64,000 bases of DNA from an uncultured Porphyromonadaceae bacterium (GTDB lineage Bacteria > Bacteroidota > Bacteroidia > Bacteroidales > Muribaculaceae). Within the stretch, counting starts at the first letter, position 1. Each line of letters begins with the position of its first letter. Below are positions 39,244 through 48,641 of the stretch, piece by piece. Location of the stretch: positions 62,001 to 126,000 of the forward strand of contig CAMWNH010000001.1 of the NCBI GenBank assembly GCA_947175605.1, given 5' to 3'. Made by a program: the position numbers and the translations under genes. The notes under the pieces were generated by a model. It was given only the letters and a program-made list of their open reading frames with translations. It ran no database searches and was not told where the DNA came from.

Positions 39244-41532
39244 TTAGCGGATAACCACCTTGCGTGCGTCGGTGCGGCCGTTGTCGGCGGTGCTGCGGAG
39301 CACATACACACCGGGAGCAGCGCCTTCGGCGTCGAGCACGGCAGTGTCGCCGCCGGCGCTTGCGGTTGCTGCGAGGCTGCCGCTCAGGCTGTAGAGTTCT
39401 ACGCGGATACCGGCTGCGCCTGCTGCGAACACTTCGAATGCACGGCGTCCTGCGGGGCTTACGACAAAGTCGGAAGCGTCCACCGCTACGTCAGCCACGC
39501 CGGCGGGATCAAGCACCATCTTAAGGCCTTCGAGAGCGTTGATGCGGCCTGCGCCGAAGCGGTAGGGTGCGGCGTAGTAGTACTGATCCTTAACTGCGGT
39601 AGCGTCGATGATCTTCAGCACGTCGGTCGAGGTCAGCGTGGGATCGGCCTGCAGCCAGGTGGCGATTACGCCGGCCACGAAGGGCGATGCCATCGACGTA
39701 CCCGACATCTCGGACCAGTAGTAGTTGCGGTTGGTTTTGTTGACGCTCTTCGTTACCAAGCCCGAAGCTTGTGCGATTTCCGGAGCCTTCGCCGGGTCGA
39801 GCTTTTCGGTGTAGTAGGAGCTGATGGACGAAACTACACCCAGGCCGGGACCGGCCACATGGGGCAGCTGGCGACCGTCGAAGCTCGTACCGTACGACGA
39901 GAAGTCCGTGATGTCGTTGTCCGTATAAGCGCGATAAGTGAGTTTGCCGCCGAAGGAGGGGATGACGTTCGAGGCGGTGTAGGCGCCCACTGCAATCACA
40001 CCCTTGGCCGTGGCGATGCCGTTGATGGAGTTCGCGGGCGAACCGCTCACATAGCCGTCGACATTAAAGGAGTTGAAGGCGAAATTGCCTGAGGCGAAAA
40101 TGTCCACACTCTTGCCGTTCGTACCTTCTACCACGATGCCGGGCATGTAGGCGCTGCTACCGCCATTGGGCTGGAAGGAAACCATCACGTTATAGCGGTT
40201 GTTGTTGGGGTCGATCTTCGAGGAGAAGAACACTGCGCCCTGCTTGCCGTATGCCACGTCGAAGAATTCGTTGTGGATGTAGCCGGAAGCGGTGTAGTAG
40301 GAGCCCGTGATCACTTTCATGGTCGACTGCTCGTCGGTCGAGTTCAGGTTCTGGTCCAGAGTATAGCTCCAGTCCACCTTGCCCGTGTTTCTGTTGTAGA
40401 GCTGCAGCGTAACCTTGTAGATGCTGGCGTCAGCGCCCCAGATGTCCACGCGGCCGGCAGAGGTGGCGGAGGCTGCGGGGAAGGTCTTCACCTGATTGGA
40501 GGCTGCGGTGAAGTCCTTGTGGATCGATACATTGTCCGCACCTTCGTTACCGGCCGATACGCAGATGATCATGTCGTTGGCCACACTCGAAAGATAGCGC
40601 GAGTTGGCATCCGAGCCATCGTGAGGACCGTAGTTGTGGCCCAGAGAGATGTTCATTACGGCCGGCTTGCCCTGGCTTTTGGCGTAGCTGTAGATCTTTT
40701 CGGCGGCAACGAGGATGTTCTGACCCTCGGTGGTGCCGCAGGCAATGGCGATGTCGGCGCCTGCAGCCGGACCACGGTAGTCCGTGTCGGAGGTCCAGCG
40801 GTTTGTGCCCGTCTGGTTGCCGCCGGTGCGCGAGTTGAGGAATGCTACCTTCGAGAATTTCTCGCCGTGGCTGCCGAAACTGCCGGCCATGCAACCTAAC
40901 ACGTGTGTGCCGTGGGTGTCGCCGGTGGGGTCGGTCGTGAAGTTGGCGATCTTCGTGGGGGTGTCGTATGTGCTCACGGCGCTGTTGGAGCCCGTGATCA
41001 CGAACACACGCGACGCACGCGACTTACCGTCTGCGCCCAGGAAGTTGGGATGGTTGGGGTCGAGACCCGAGTCCATCAGGCCGACGATTACGCCCGTGCC
41101 GTCATACGACTTGCCGCCGATTTCGGCCGAGCCGTTTATGACTTCATTTGCCTGGGTGTTTTTCTTGGCCGAGAAAAGCAGAGGCTGCGCATCATAGCTC
41201 AGGGAGATGGAGCGCACCTCGGGCATTTCCGAGGCGAGCAGCATTTCGGGTGCCGACATGCGCACGATGGCCATATCCTCGCGTGAAGCGATGATTTCAT
41301 AGCCGCGCGCTTCAAGCGAGGAGAGGTCCTCGCCGGGAGCGAGCGTCACGATTACGCTCACCTTGTCCTCTATACCCATAGGTGCCGGAACGGCAAGCTC
41401 TCCGCTGCGGCTCTGGACCTGAGATTCCATTACGCGGGCGGCAAGAGTTGCAGCCGAAAGGTCAAGCTTCGACTGGGCCGACGAGCCCAGCGCAGCTGCG
41501 GCTGCGAGAGAGAGAAGTAATATTTTTTTCAT
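39244..41532 (-). CDS. S8 family subtilisin-like peptidase with T9SS-type C-terminal domain
   Basis: GLMDSGLDPNHPNF (Asp), DTHGTHVLGCMAG (His), SGTSMASPFVAGVIA (Ser); C-term VELYSLSGSLAATAS...GVYVLRSTADNGRTDARKVVIR. Confidence 0.93.
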   Translation of the reverse strand: MKKILLLSLAAAAALGSSAQSKLDLSAATLAARVMESQVQSRSGELAVPAPMGIEDKVSVIVTLAPGEDLSSLEARGYEIIASREDMAIVRMSAPEMLLASEMPEVRSISLSYDAQPLLFSAKKNTQANEVINGSAEIGGKSYDGTGVIVGLMDSGLDPNHPNFLGADGKSRASRVFVITGSNSAVSTYDTPTKIANFTTDPTGDTHGTHVLGCMAGSFGSHGEKFSKVAFLNSRTGGNQTGTNRWTSDTDYRGPAAGADIAIACGTTEGQNILVAAEKIYSYAKSQGKPAVMNISLGHNYGPHDGSDANSRYLSSVANDMIICVSAGNEGADNVSIHKDFTAASNQVKTFPAASATSAGRVDIWGADASIYKVTLQLYNRNTGKVDWSYTLDQNLNSTDEQSTMKVITGSYYTASGYIHNEFFDVAYGKQGAVFFSSKIDPNNNRYNVMVSFQPNGGSSAYMPGIVVEGTNGKSVDIFASGNFAFNSFNVDGYVSGSPANSINGIATAKGVIAVGAYTASNVIPSFGGKLTYRAYTDNDITDFSSYGTSFDGRQLPHVAGPGLGVVSSISSYYTEKLDPAKAPEIAQASGLVTKSVNKTNRNYYWSEMSGTSMASPFVAGVIATWLQADPTLTSTDVLKIIDATAVKDQYYYAAPYRFGAGRINALEGLKMVLDPAGVADVAVDASDFVVSPAGRRAFEVFAAGAAGIRVELYSLSGSLAATASAGGDTAVLDAEGAAPGVYVLRSTADNGRTDARKVVIR

Positions 41533-41762
41533 ATCTGTCATTGAATAATCGAAGTGTGATAATCAAAACGAAAGGAAAAATTCCGAATTAGTTTGCAAAG
41601 ATAACACATTTTTTCGTCATTTCCATGTTTTCGGACCAAAAAAATCTAAAAAACCATGATTTATCGCCATAAAATTGCTTCGAAATGTGAAAATGGAGTT
41701 GTGATATTTATGTTTTATGGTTGTGAACGCAACCATTTTCCTGTTTCAAGCGTTATAAGGAC

Positions 41763-42197
41763 ATGAAAAAGGAAAACAAAATGTATGGAATGCCCAATGT
41801 GGGGTGCATGATCGGTACGGCCTATCAGTGTTTGGTAGGGCAGCTCGATGAAATACTGCGGGAGGAGCTGCCTGAAGTGACTGTCCCGGAGTACATGATC
41901 CTGCGTTCCCTCTATTTCCGCGACGGTATGCAGCAATGCGATATCGCGGAGATGGTTGGAAGAGATAAGGCCGTAGTATGTCGCACGGTGAAGGCTATGG
42001 TCTCAAAAGGTTATGTGCGCACGGAATCCGAAAGCCACAAGTGCCTGAGGGTGTTCCTCACATCAAAAGCCGAGTCCGTAAAGGCCAAGGTCCTGCAAAT
42101 AGCGGCCGGCCGACAGAAGGCTCTGGAAAGCGTTATCGGGCCTGAATGTGTATCCGTGTTTTCCGATTGTCTGAAAAAAATAATTGAGTCAAAATAA
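41763..42197 (+). CDS. Cys-rich MarR family transcriptional regulator
   Basis: wHTH MQQCDIAEMVGRDKAVVCRTVKAMVSKGYVRTESESHKCLRVFLTSKA. Confidence 0.85.
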   Translation: MKKENKMYGMPNVGCMIGTAYQCLVGQLDEILREELPEVTVPEYMILRSLYFRDGMQQCDIAEMVGRDKAVVCRTVKAMVSKGYVRTESESHKCLRVFLTSKAESVKAKVLQIAAGRQKALESVIGPECVSVFSDCLKKIIESK

Positions 42198-42218
42198 ACT
42201 TTTAATGAAAGGAATACT

Positions 42219-42947
42219 ATGTTTAACCTAACTGTTTGGAGCGACTTCGCTTGTCCCTATTGCTACATTGGAGAAACCCGTCTTGAGAAGGCTGTCGAGG
42301 AACTGGGCCTGAAGGATAAGGTGCAGATTGATTATCGGGCTTTTGAATTGGACCCGACAGCATCCAAGGAAGTGGTCGGCGGCACGCCCGAGCGCTTTGC
42401 CATGAAGTATCGTCTGAGCCTTGAAGACGCGAAAAAGCAGATCGAGGAGATTTCGAGTCTCGGTCGCGAGTCGGGAATCGACTTCCGCTATGCCACAACG
42501 CAATACTCCAACACCCGCGATGCCCACAGGCTGATGAAGCTCGCCGAGGCAAAGTACGACCGCAACACGGTGGAGCGTCTGAACAAGGCTCTGTTCGATG
42601 CCTATTTTACAAAGAACCTCGTGCTGGCCGACCATGAGGTGCTGCTGAAGCTTGCAGAATCCGTGGACATGGATGCCAAGGAAGTCAAGGCCGTGCTCGA
42701 TTCCAACGAGTACGACGATGAGGTCCGTTTCGACGAGCGCGAGGCCGCCATGCGTGGTGTTCGCGGTGTGCCCTACATCGTCTTCGGCGGCGAGTTTGCC
42801 GTACCGGGTGCGATGTCCGTCGAAGGATTCAAGGATGCGCTTGAGCGCATGTCGCGGCTTCAGGCACAGAAAGTGGAAGCTGAAGCCCCGCAGGACAAGG
42901 CCGAGCGTCCGCACGTCTGCGGCCCCGATGGATGTCAGTTGCTCTAA
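42219..42947 (+). CDS. DsbA family FrnE-like thiol oxidoreductase
   Basis: WSDFACPYCYIGETRLEKAV, GVRGVPYIVFGGEFAVPGAMS; C-terminal CGPDGC. Confidence 0.92.
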   Translation: MFNLTVWSDFACPYCYIGETRLEKAVEELGLKDKVQIDYRAFELDPTASKEVVGGTPERFAMKYRLSLEDAKKQIEEISSLGRESGIDFRYATTQYSNTRDAHRLMKLAEAKYDRNTVERLNKALFDAYFTKNLVLADHEVLLKLAESVDMDAKEVKAVLDSNEYDDEVRFDEREAAMRGVRGVPYIVFGGEFAVPGAMSVEGFKDALERMSRLQAQKVEAEAPQDKAERPHVCGPDGCQLL

Positions 42948-42972
42948 TCTTTGATTGTAAAGGAGATCGAAT

Positions 42973-43599
42973 ATGATAAAAGAATTGCAGGTTCAGGGTG
43001 TCTTCACGGAAAACTGTTATTTCTTTATCGATGCCCACACGAAATCAGGATTCATAATCGACCCGGGCGCACAGGCCGGCCTCATCTACGACACGGTGCG
43101 GCAAAATGGATGGACCATAGAGAAAATTCTTCTGACACACGGCCATTTCGATCATCTCGGAGCGGCGGAAGTCCTTAGGGAAAAGCTCGTAGCGCCTATC
43201 TATATCTATCCGTCCGACGCACGCTACCTCACTGATACGTATCTCAATCTGAGTGGTAACTATCCCAACCCGGTCACGGTGCCGCATTATGAGGAAATAT
43301 ACGATGGCGAGACTATCCGTTTGAAGGCAAACTCGGGCTTTTATCTCAAGGTGATCCATACGCCGGGACATACGCCCGGTTCTGTCACCTATTGGGCGCC
43401 CGAGGAAAAAGCGGCCTTCGTGGGCGATACGCTTTACGAGCATGGTCCGGGTCTTACGCACTTCCCCGGCGGCAACCGCAGCGAGCTCGCCGATTCGATC
43501 ATCAACAAGATTCTGACCTTGCCGGATGATACGGTGCTCCTCTCGGGTCATTCTACCCCAATCACGGTAGAGCAAGAGCGCAGAATCCTCGGTGTATAA
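42973..43599 (+). CDS. MBL-fold metallo-hydrolase (glyoxalase II-like)
   Basis: LLTHGHFDHLGA, VIHTPGHTPGSVTYW, VGDTLYEHGPG, LLSGHSTPITVEQE. Confidence 0.92.
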   Translation: MIKELQVQGVFTENCYFFIDAHTKSGFIIDPGAQAGLIYDTVRQNGWTIEKILLTHGHFDHLGAAEVLREKLVAPIYIYPSDARYLTDTYLNLSGNYPNPVTVPHYEEIYDGETIRLKANSGFYLKVIHTPGHTPGSVTYWAPEEKAAFVGDTLYEHGPGLTHFPGGNRSELADSIINKILTLPDDTVLLSGHSTPITVEQERRILGV

Positions 43600-43715
43600 G
43601 CATTCATTTATCGGCTGATAAAAAAGGGCGCGGCATTGTTGTCGGGCTCTTTTTGCATATGATGTGCAGTGGATTAGACGTAATTTTGCAGTGAACTTGG
43701 AATAGATTTGAATAT

Positions 43716-45620
43716 ATGTGCGATTGCAAACATAATTGCTGCCACGATCACGGACATGAGTATTGCCATTCGAAAGCGGCGAGATTCGTCCCCGAGATTG
43801 CCTCGGCCTCGCTGCTCATTATCGGTGCGGTATGTGCTCGGTTTTTTTCCTCGATGTCGTGGATCAGTCTTGTACTGTATGTCTTTGCCCTCTTGCCCGT
43901 GGGGCTGCCTGTTTTGCGCGAGACACTCGAGGAGTGGCGTCATGGCGATGTCTTCAATGAATTCACGCTGATGGTGCTCGCTGCCGCCGGGGCGTTTGTG
44001 TTGGGCGAGTATCCCGAGGGCGTGGCCATACTGTTGTTCTATTCTTTTGGCGAGAAGCTCGAGGACGTGGCCGCCGAGCGGTCGCGCCGGCGCATCCGGG
44101 CCATGCTGAGCAATCTGCCGAAGCTGGCCCTCGTGGAAGGACGGGGCGCTGTGGAGCCCGAGAGCGTACGGCCCGGAGATATTCTGATCGTGAAACCCGG
44201 CGAACGTGTTGCTCTCGATGGTGCTCTGCTTGCCTCGGATGCTATGGATTTCGACACATCGGCCTTCACGGGGGAGAGTTTGCCCGTGAGTGTCTTGCCC
44301 GATGGCGAGGTCGCCGCAGGTGCGATACCGGTCGACCGTGAGGCGCGTGTGCGTGTCACCAAGCCCTATGAGGACAGCTCAATGAGCCGTGTCATGGCAA
44401 TGATTGAAGATGCCGCGTCCAGGAAGTCGAAGTCAGAGACGCTGTTGCGGCGCATCACCCGCTGGTATACGCCCGTGGTGTTTGCCGCAGCGGCTCTGCT
44501 GTTCCTTTGTCCGCTGGTAGTGGGGTTTCTCGGCGGATCGGCCTTCCAATGGAGGCTGTGGTTGGAGCGTGCGCTTGTGCTTCTTGTCTGCTCCTGCCCC
44601 TGCGCTCTTGTCGTTGGCGTGCCCTTAAGCTATTTTCAGGCTATCGGTGTGGCGTCGGCCCGAGGAATTCTTTTCAAAAGCAGTTCGGCGCTGGATGCTC
44701 TTAGACGCTGTTCCACCCTGTTTCTGGATAAGACGGGCACTCTCACCACCGGCCGTTTCTCTGTGCTTGAACTGCGTCCCGCGCAGGGATTCGCCCCCTC
44801 ACGCTTGCTGGCACTTGCTGCAGCGGCCGACTCGGGGAGCGCTCATCCGCTGGCCCGCGCCATAGTCGAAGCTGCCGGAGGGGATCTTCCCGAGGTGCAG
44901 GATGTGCGCACGGTGAGTCACGGAGTAGAGGCTCGTCTGGACGGACAGATCCTTCTCGTTGGTTCGCGCAAGCTTTTGGAGACGGAATGCGTTGAAGCAC
45001 CTGAGGCCACGGCCGGAGGGTCGGAGGTGTGCGTGGCACTTGACGGCCGTTTTGTCGGAGCCATTTATCTCGGCGATACTCTGAAGGATGGCGTGCGCGA
45101 AATTCTCGCTCGACTTCGCCGCCTTGGTGTCAAGAATATAATAATTCTCTCCGGCGATCGCCGTGAGGCCGTCGAGGCTGTTGCCGAGGCTGTTGGAGCC
45201 GACTGTGCCCGCTGGGAATTGCTGCCCGGCAGCAAGGAGGAAATCGTTCGGGCCGCCACATCCGCCCGTAGCGAGACTGCATTCGTGGGCGACGGCATAA
45301 ACGATGCTCCGTCGCTGGCGGCTGCAACAGTAGGAGTGGCCGTTGGCACAGGCGGCACGGATCTTGCTATGGAGACGGCCGGCGCCGTGATGACTTCGCC
45401 GACTCTCGAGCCGCTCGTGGCCGGATACGAACTCTCGCGTAAAGTGAAACGGACCGTCGCGGCAGTCGTTTCGTTTGCCATCGGGGTGAAGCTCGCCGTC
45501 ATGGTTCTCGGTGCCATGGGTCTGGCCTCACTCTGGGCTGCGGTTTTCGCCGACACGGGCATAACGCTGCTCACGGTCTTTTTTACTCTGCTTGCCATCC
45601 GTCCCGGAAAAAATCGCTAA
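43716..45620 (+). CDS. Zn/Cd/Pb-type P1B ATPase with Cys/His-rich N-terminus
   Basis: MCDCKHNCCHDHGHEYCH, FTGESLPVS, CSCPCALVVGVPLSYF, DKTGTLTTG, VGDGINDAPSLAAATVGVAVG. Confidence 0.93.
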   Translation: MCDCKHNCCHDHGHEYCHSKAARFVPEIASASLLIIGAVCARFFSSMSWISLVLYVFALLPVGLPVLRETLEEWRHGDVFNEFTLMVLAAAGAFVLGEYPEGVAILLFYSFGEKLEDVAAERSRRRIRAMLSNLPKLALVEGRGAVEPESVRPGDILIVKPGERVALDGALLASDAMDFDTSAFTGESLPVSVLPDGEVAAGAIPVDREARVRVTKPYEDSSMSRVMAMIEDAASRKSKSETLLRRITRWYTPVVFAAAALLFLCPLVVGFLGGSAFQWRLWLERALVLLVCSCPCALVVGVPLSYFQAIGVASARGILFKSSSALDALRRCSTLFLDKTGTLTTGRFSVLELRPAQGFAPSRLLALAAAADSGSAHPLARAIVEAAGGDLPEVQDVRTVSHGVEARLDGQILLVGSRKLLETECVEAPEATAGGSEVCVALDGRFVGAIYLGDTLKDGVREILARLRRLGVKNIIILSGDRREAVEAVAEAVGADCARWELLPGSKEEIVRAATSARSETAFVGDGINDAPSLAAATVGVAVGTGGTDLAMETAGAVMTSPTLEPLVAGYELSRKVKRTVAAVVSFAIGVKLAVMVLGAMGLASLWAAVFADTGITLLTVFFTLLAIRPGKNR

Positions 45621-45629
45621 ATTTGCGGT

Positions 45630-46037
45630 ATGGAAATTGAAGAGATACTGAAGAGTGCGGGCATGCGTCCGTCGCCGGTGCGGGTGCTCGTGGTGCGTGA
45701 GATCAAGCGCGCCGGACGTCCCGTGTCGTCGCTCGAGCTGGAGCGCGCGCTGGAAACGGTGGATCGCTCGTCGATCACGCGTACTCTTGTGCTCTTCAGC
45801 GCCAAGGGGCTCGTGCACAGTGTGGACGACGGCTCCGGTTCGGTGAAGTATGAGCTGTGCCATCATCCGGGCTGTGAGAAGGACGAGGACCTGCATCCCC
45901 ACTTCCATTGCACCGCCTGCGGGCGCACCTTCTGTATTGAAAACGAATCGATTCCGTCTGTGGCCCTTCCGCAAGGCTTCACGGCAGTTTCGGCCAACTA
46001 CGTTATAAAGGGGCTCTGTCCCGAGTGTCATGAGTGA
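45630..46037 (+). CDS. Fur family (Zur-like) metalloregulator
   Basis: ITRTLVLFSAKGLVHSV, HPHFHCTACGRTFCI, GLCPECHE two CxxC motifs. Confidence 0.88.
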   Translation: MEIEEILKSAGMRPSPVRVLVVREIKRAGRPVSSLELERALETVDRSSITRTLVLFSAKGLVHSVDDGSGSVKYELCHHPGCEKDEDLHPHFHCTACGRTFCIENESIPSVALPQGFTAVSANYVIKGLCPECHE

Positions 46038-48477
46038 GACGAATAAAATCAGCTGTCCGGTCGCGGGTATGAGCTGTGCCGCCTGTGCCGCAAGGGTCGA
46101 GAAGGCCATTGCCGGTGTGGAGGGCGTGAGCAATGCCGCCGTGAACTACGCTGCGGCCAAGGCAAGCTTCGAGCTCGCCGAAGGTGTGGCGCCGGAAAGG
46201 GTGCGCGATGCCGTACGCAACGCCGGATATGACCTTATTTTCGGTGAAGAGGCTGCTGCAAAAGCTGAAGACGTTGCGGACAAGACCTACCGCCGCCTTC
46301 GCCGGCGCACGCTTTGGGCATGGCTTTTCTGTCTGCCGCTCGTGGTCGTGGGTATGGCGTGGATGCATGACGAGTGGGCCAAGTGGTTCTCGCTTGTGGC
46401 TTCCTCGGTGGTGCTTTTCGGTTTCGGCCGCGGTTTCTTCACGGGAGCATGGAAGCAGCTGCGTCACCGCTCGGCCAATATGGATACGCTTGTGGCCCTG
46501 TCCACCGGTATTGCATGGGTTTTCAGCCTGTTCACGCTTATTTATCCAAGCTTCTGGACCGCGCGTGGAATCGAACCTCACGTTTATTTTGAGGCAGCCG
46601 GCGTGATAATAGCATTCATATTGCTGGGGCGGACTCTCGAAGCCCGGGCAAAGAGCAATACTTCGACAGCGATACGCCGGCTCATGGGCCTGCAGCCTCG
46701 CACTGTGACGGAAGTTATGGCCGACGGGTCGGAACGAACATGCGATATATCCGAAATCCGCCCCGGAAGTCTTCTACGTGTGCGCGCCGGCGAGCGAATC
46801 GCCACCGATGGCACCGTCGAATCCGGTATCTCTTTTGTGGACGAAAGCATGCTGAGCGGCGAGCCCATGCCTGTGGACAAGGCTCCCGGCTCCAAGGTCT
46901 ATGCCGGTACGGTCAACGGCACGGGGTCCTTCACATACCGGGCCGTGAGCGTCGGGGCCGATACCCTTTTGTCACGAATCATACGCATGGTGGAGACGGC
47001 CCAAGGCTCCAAGCCTCCGGTACAGAGGCTTGTCGACCGCATTGCAGCCGTGTTCGTTCCCGTGATTATGGGTGTTGCGTTGCTGTCCTTCATCTGCTGG
47101 CTTGTATTCGACGGTGAAGCCGGACTTGTGCATGGTCTCTTAGCTGCTGTCACGGTGCTGATTATAGCTTGTCCTTGCGCGCTCGGGCTTGCCACACCTA
47201 CCGCCCTGATGGTTGGAATAGGACGTGCGGCCTCTTATGGTATACTCGTCAAGGATGCCGACAGCCTCGAAACAGCCCGTAAGGTAAATACGATTTTGCT
47301 GGACAAGACAGGCACTATCACTGCCGGAAAACCTCGTGTGGTGGAGGCGGTTTGGGCTCCGGGGGAAGATACTCCCGAACACAGCGCCATTCTCGGCGCA
47401 CTCGAAAAGGCCTCGGGACATCCGCTGGGCGATGCCGTGGCCACGCATTATCCTGCAGGAGAAAGTGCCTTCGAAAGCACGGAAGCTATGGCAGGAATGG
47501 GTGTGCAGGGTGTGTGCGCCAATGGATGCCGATATTTCGCGGGCAGTCTGCGACTTATGCGGTCTGAAAGCGTGGAAATAGAGCCGGCATTGCTGTCTGC
47601 TGCCACCCGCATGGAGGGCGCCGGTTGCACTGTTGTGGCCTTTGCCGACAGCAGACGCGTCCTGGCCGTACTTGGCCTCGCGGATACCGTGCGTCCCACG
47701 GCCGTGCAGAGTATTGCCACACTGAAGGCCGCGGGAATAGATGTGTGGATGCTTACCGGCGATAATGCGGCCGCTGCGGCCGTGGTGGCCCGTGATGCCG
47801 GGATAGAACATGTCGAGGCCGGTGCGCTTCCGCAGGACAAGGCTGCTCTGGTGGAGCGTTTGCGCTCGCAGGGGAGGGTCGTGGCCATGGTTGGCGACGG
47901 TATCAACGATTCGGCCGCACTTGCGGCGGCTGATCTTTCGATAGCCATGGGCACGGGGTCGGATATTGCCATGGAGGTTGCGGGCATGACTATTGTCGCT
48001 GCCGACCTTGCCAAAATTCCGGTTGCGCTGCAGCTCTCGCGCCTTACCATGCGCACGGTGCGTCAGAATCTTTTCTGGGCCTTTATTTACAACATCATAG
48101 GAGTGCCCATCGCCGCAGGTGTGCTGTATCCGGCTTTCGGATTCCTGCTCAATCCGATGATTGCGGGTGCAGCTATGGCTTTTTCGAGCGTTAGTGTCGT
48201 CACCAACTCGCTGCTTCTAAAAAGAAAGAAACTTATTGAAATACATAATCCAAAAACCAAGACAATGACAAAAACATACACCGTAAGCGGCATGATGTGT
48301 CAGCACTGCCGCGGCCACGTAGAGCGTGCGCTCAACAGTATTCCCGGCGTAAAGGCCACAGTAACACTCGAACCCGCTGAAGCCACCGTCGAGTTTCTCG
48401 CCGAACCTCTCACCCTGGCTGAACTCCAGAAAGCCGTCACCGACAATGCCGGCGACTACACCCTCGCCGAGAAGTAA
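46030..48477 (+). CDS. copA: Cu-type P1B ATPase with N-terminal HMA and fused C-terminal CopZ-like HMA domain
   Basis: GMSCAACAARVEKAI, SGEPMPVDK, IACPCALGLATPTAL, DKTGTITAG, MVGDGINDSAAL; C-term MTKTYTVSGMMCQHCRGHVERALNSIPGV. Confidence 0.93.
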   Translation: MSETNKISCPVAGMSCAACAARVEKAIAGVEGVSNAAVNYAAAKASFELAEGVAPERVRDAVRNAGYDLIFGEEAAAKAEDVADKTYRRLRRRTLWAWLFCLPLVVVGMAWMHDEWAKWFSLVASSVVLFGFGRGFFTGAWKQLRHRSANMDTLVALSTGIAWVFSLFTLIYPSFWTARGIEPHVYFEAAGVIIAFILLGRTLEARAKSNTSTAIRRLMGLQPRTVTEVMADGSERTCDISEIRPGSLLRVRAGERIATDGTVESGISFVDESMLSGEPMPVDKAPGSKVYAGTVNGTGSFTYRAVSVGADTLLSRIIRMVETAQGSKPPVQRLVDRIAAVFVPVIMGVALLSFICWLVFDGEAGLVHGLLAAVTVLIIACPCALGLATPTALMVGIGRAASYGILVKDADSLETARKVNTILLDKTGTITAGKPRVVEAVWAPGEDTPEHSAILGALEKASGHPLGDAVATHYPAGESAFESTEAMAGMGVQGVCANGCRYFAGSLRLMRSESVEIEPALLSAATRMEGAGCTVVAFADSRRVLAVLGLADTVRPTAVQSIATLKAAGIDVWMLTGDNAAAAAVVARDAGIEHVEAGALPQDKAALVERLRSQGRVVAMVGDGINDSAALAAADLSIAMGTGSDIAMEVAGMTIVAADLAKIPVALQLSRLTMRTVRQNLFWAFIYNIIGVPIAAGVLYPAFGFLLNPMIAGAAMAFSSVSVVTNSLLLKRKKLIEIHNPKTKTMTKTYTVSGMMCQHCRGHVERALNSIPGVKATVTLEPAEATVEFLAEPLTLAELQKAVTDNAGDYTLAEK

Positions 48478-48641
48478 AGCAGGGGTTAGGCTTTGGCTAC
48501 TTGCTCCGCAAGCGACAAGTCGATTAGCTTTGTCCATATTTCGTAACGAGAAGAAAGCCTCCGGCTATTACTTTTGAAAACTTTTTGAAAAATTTGCTCG
48601 TTATATTTGTGCGGATGTAATTTATTAATTACCTTTGCGGC

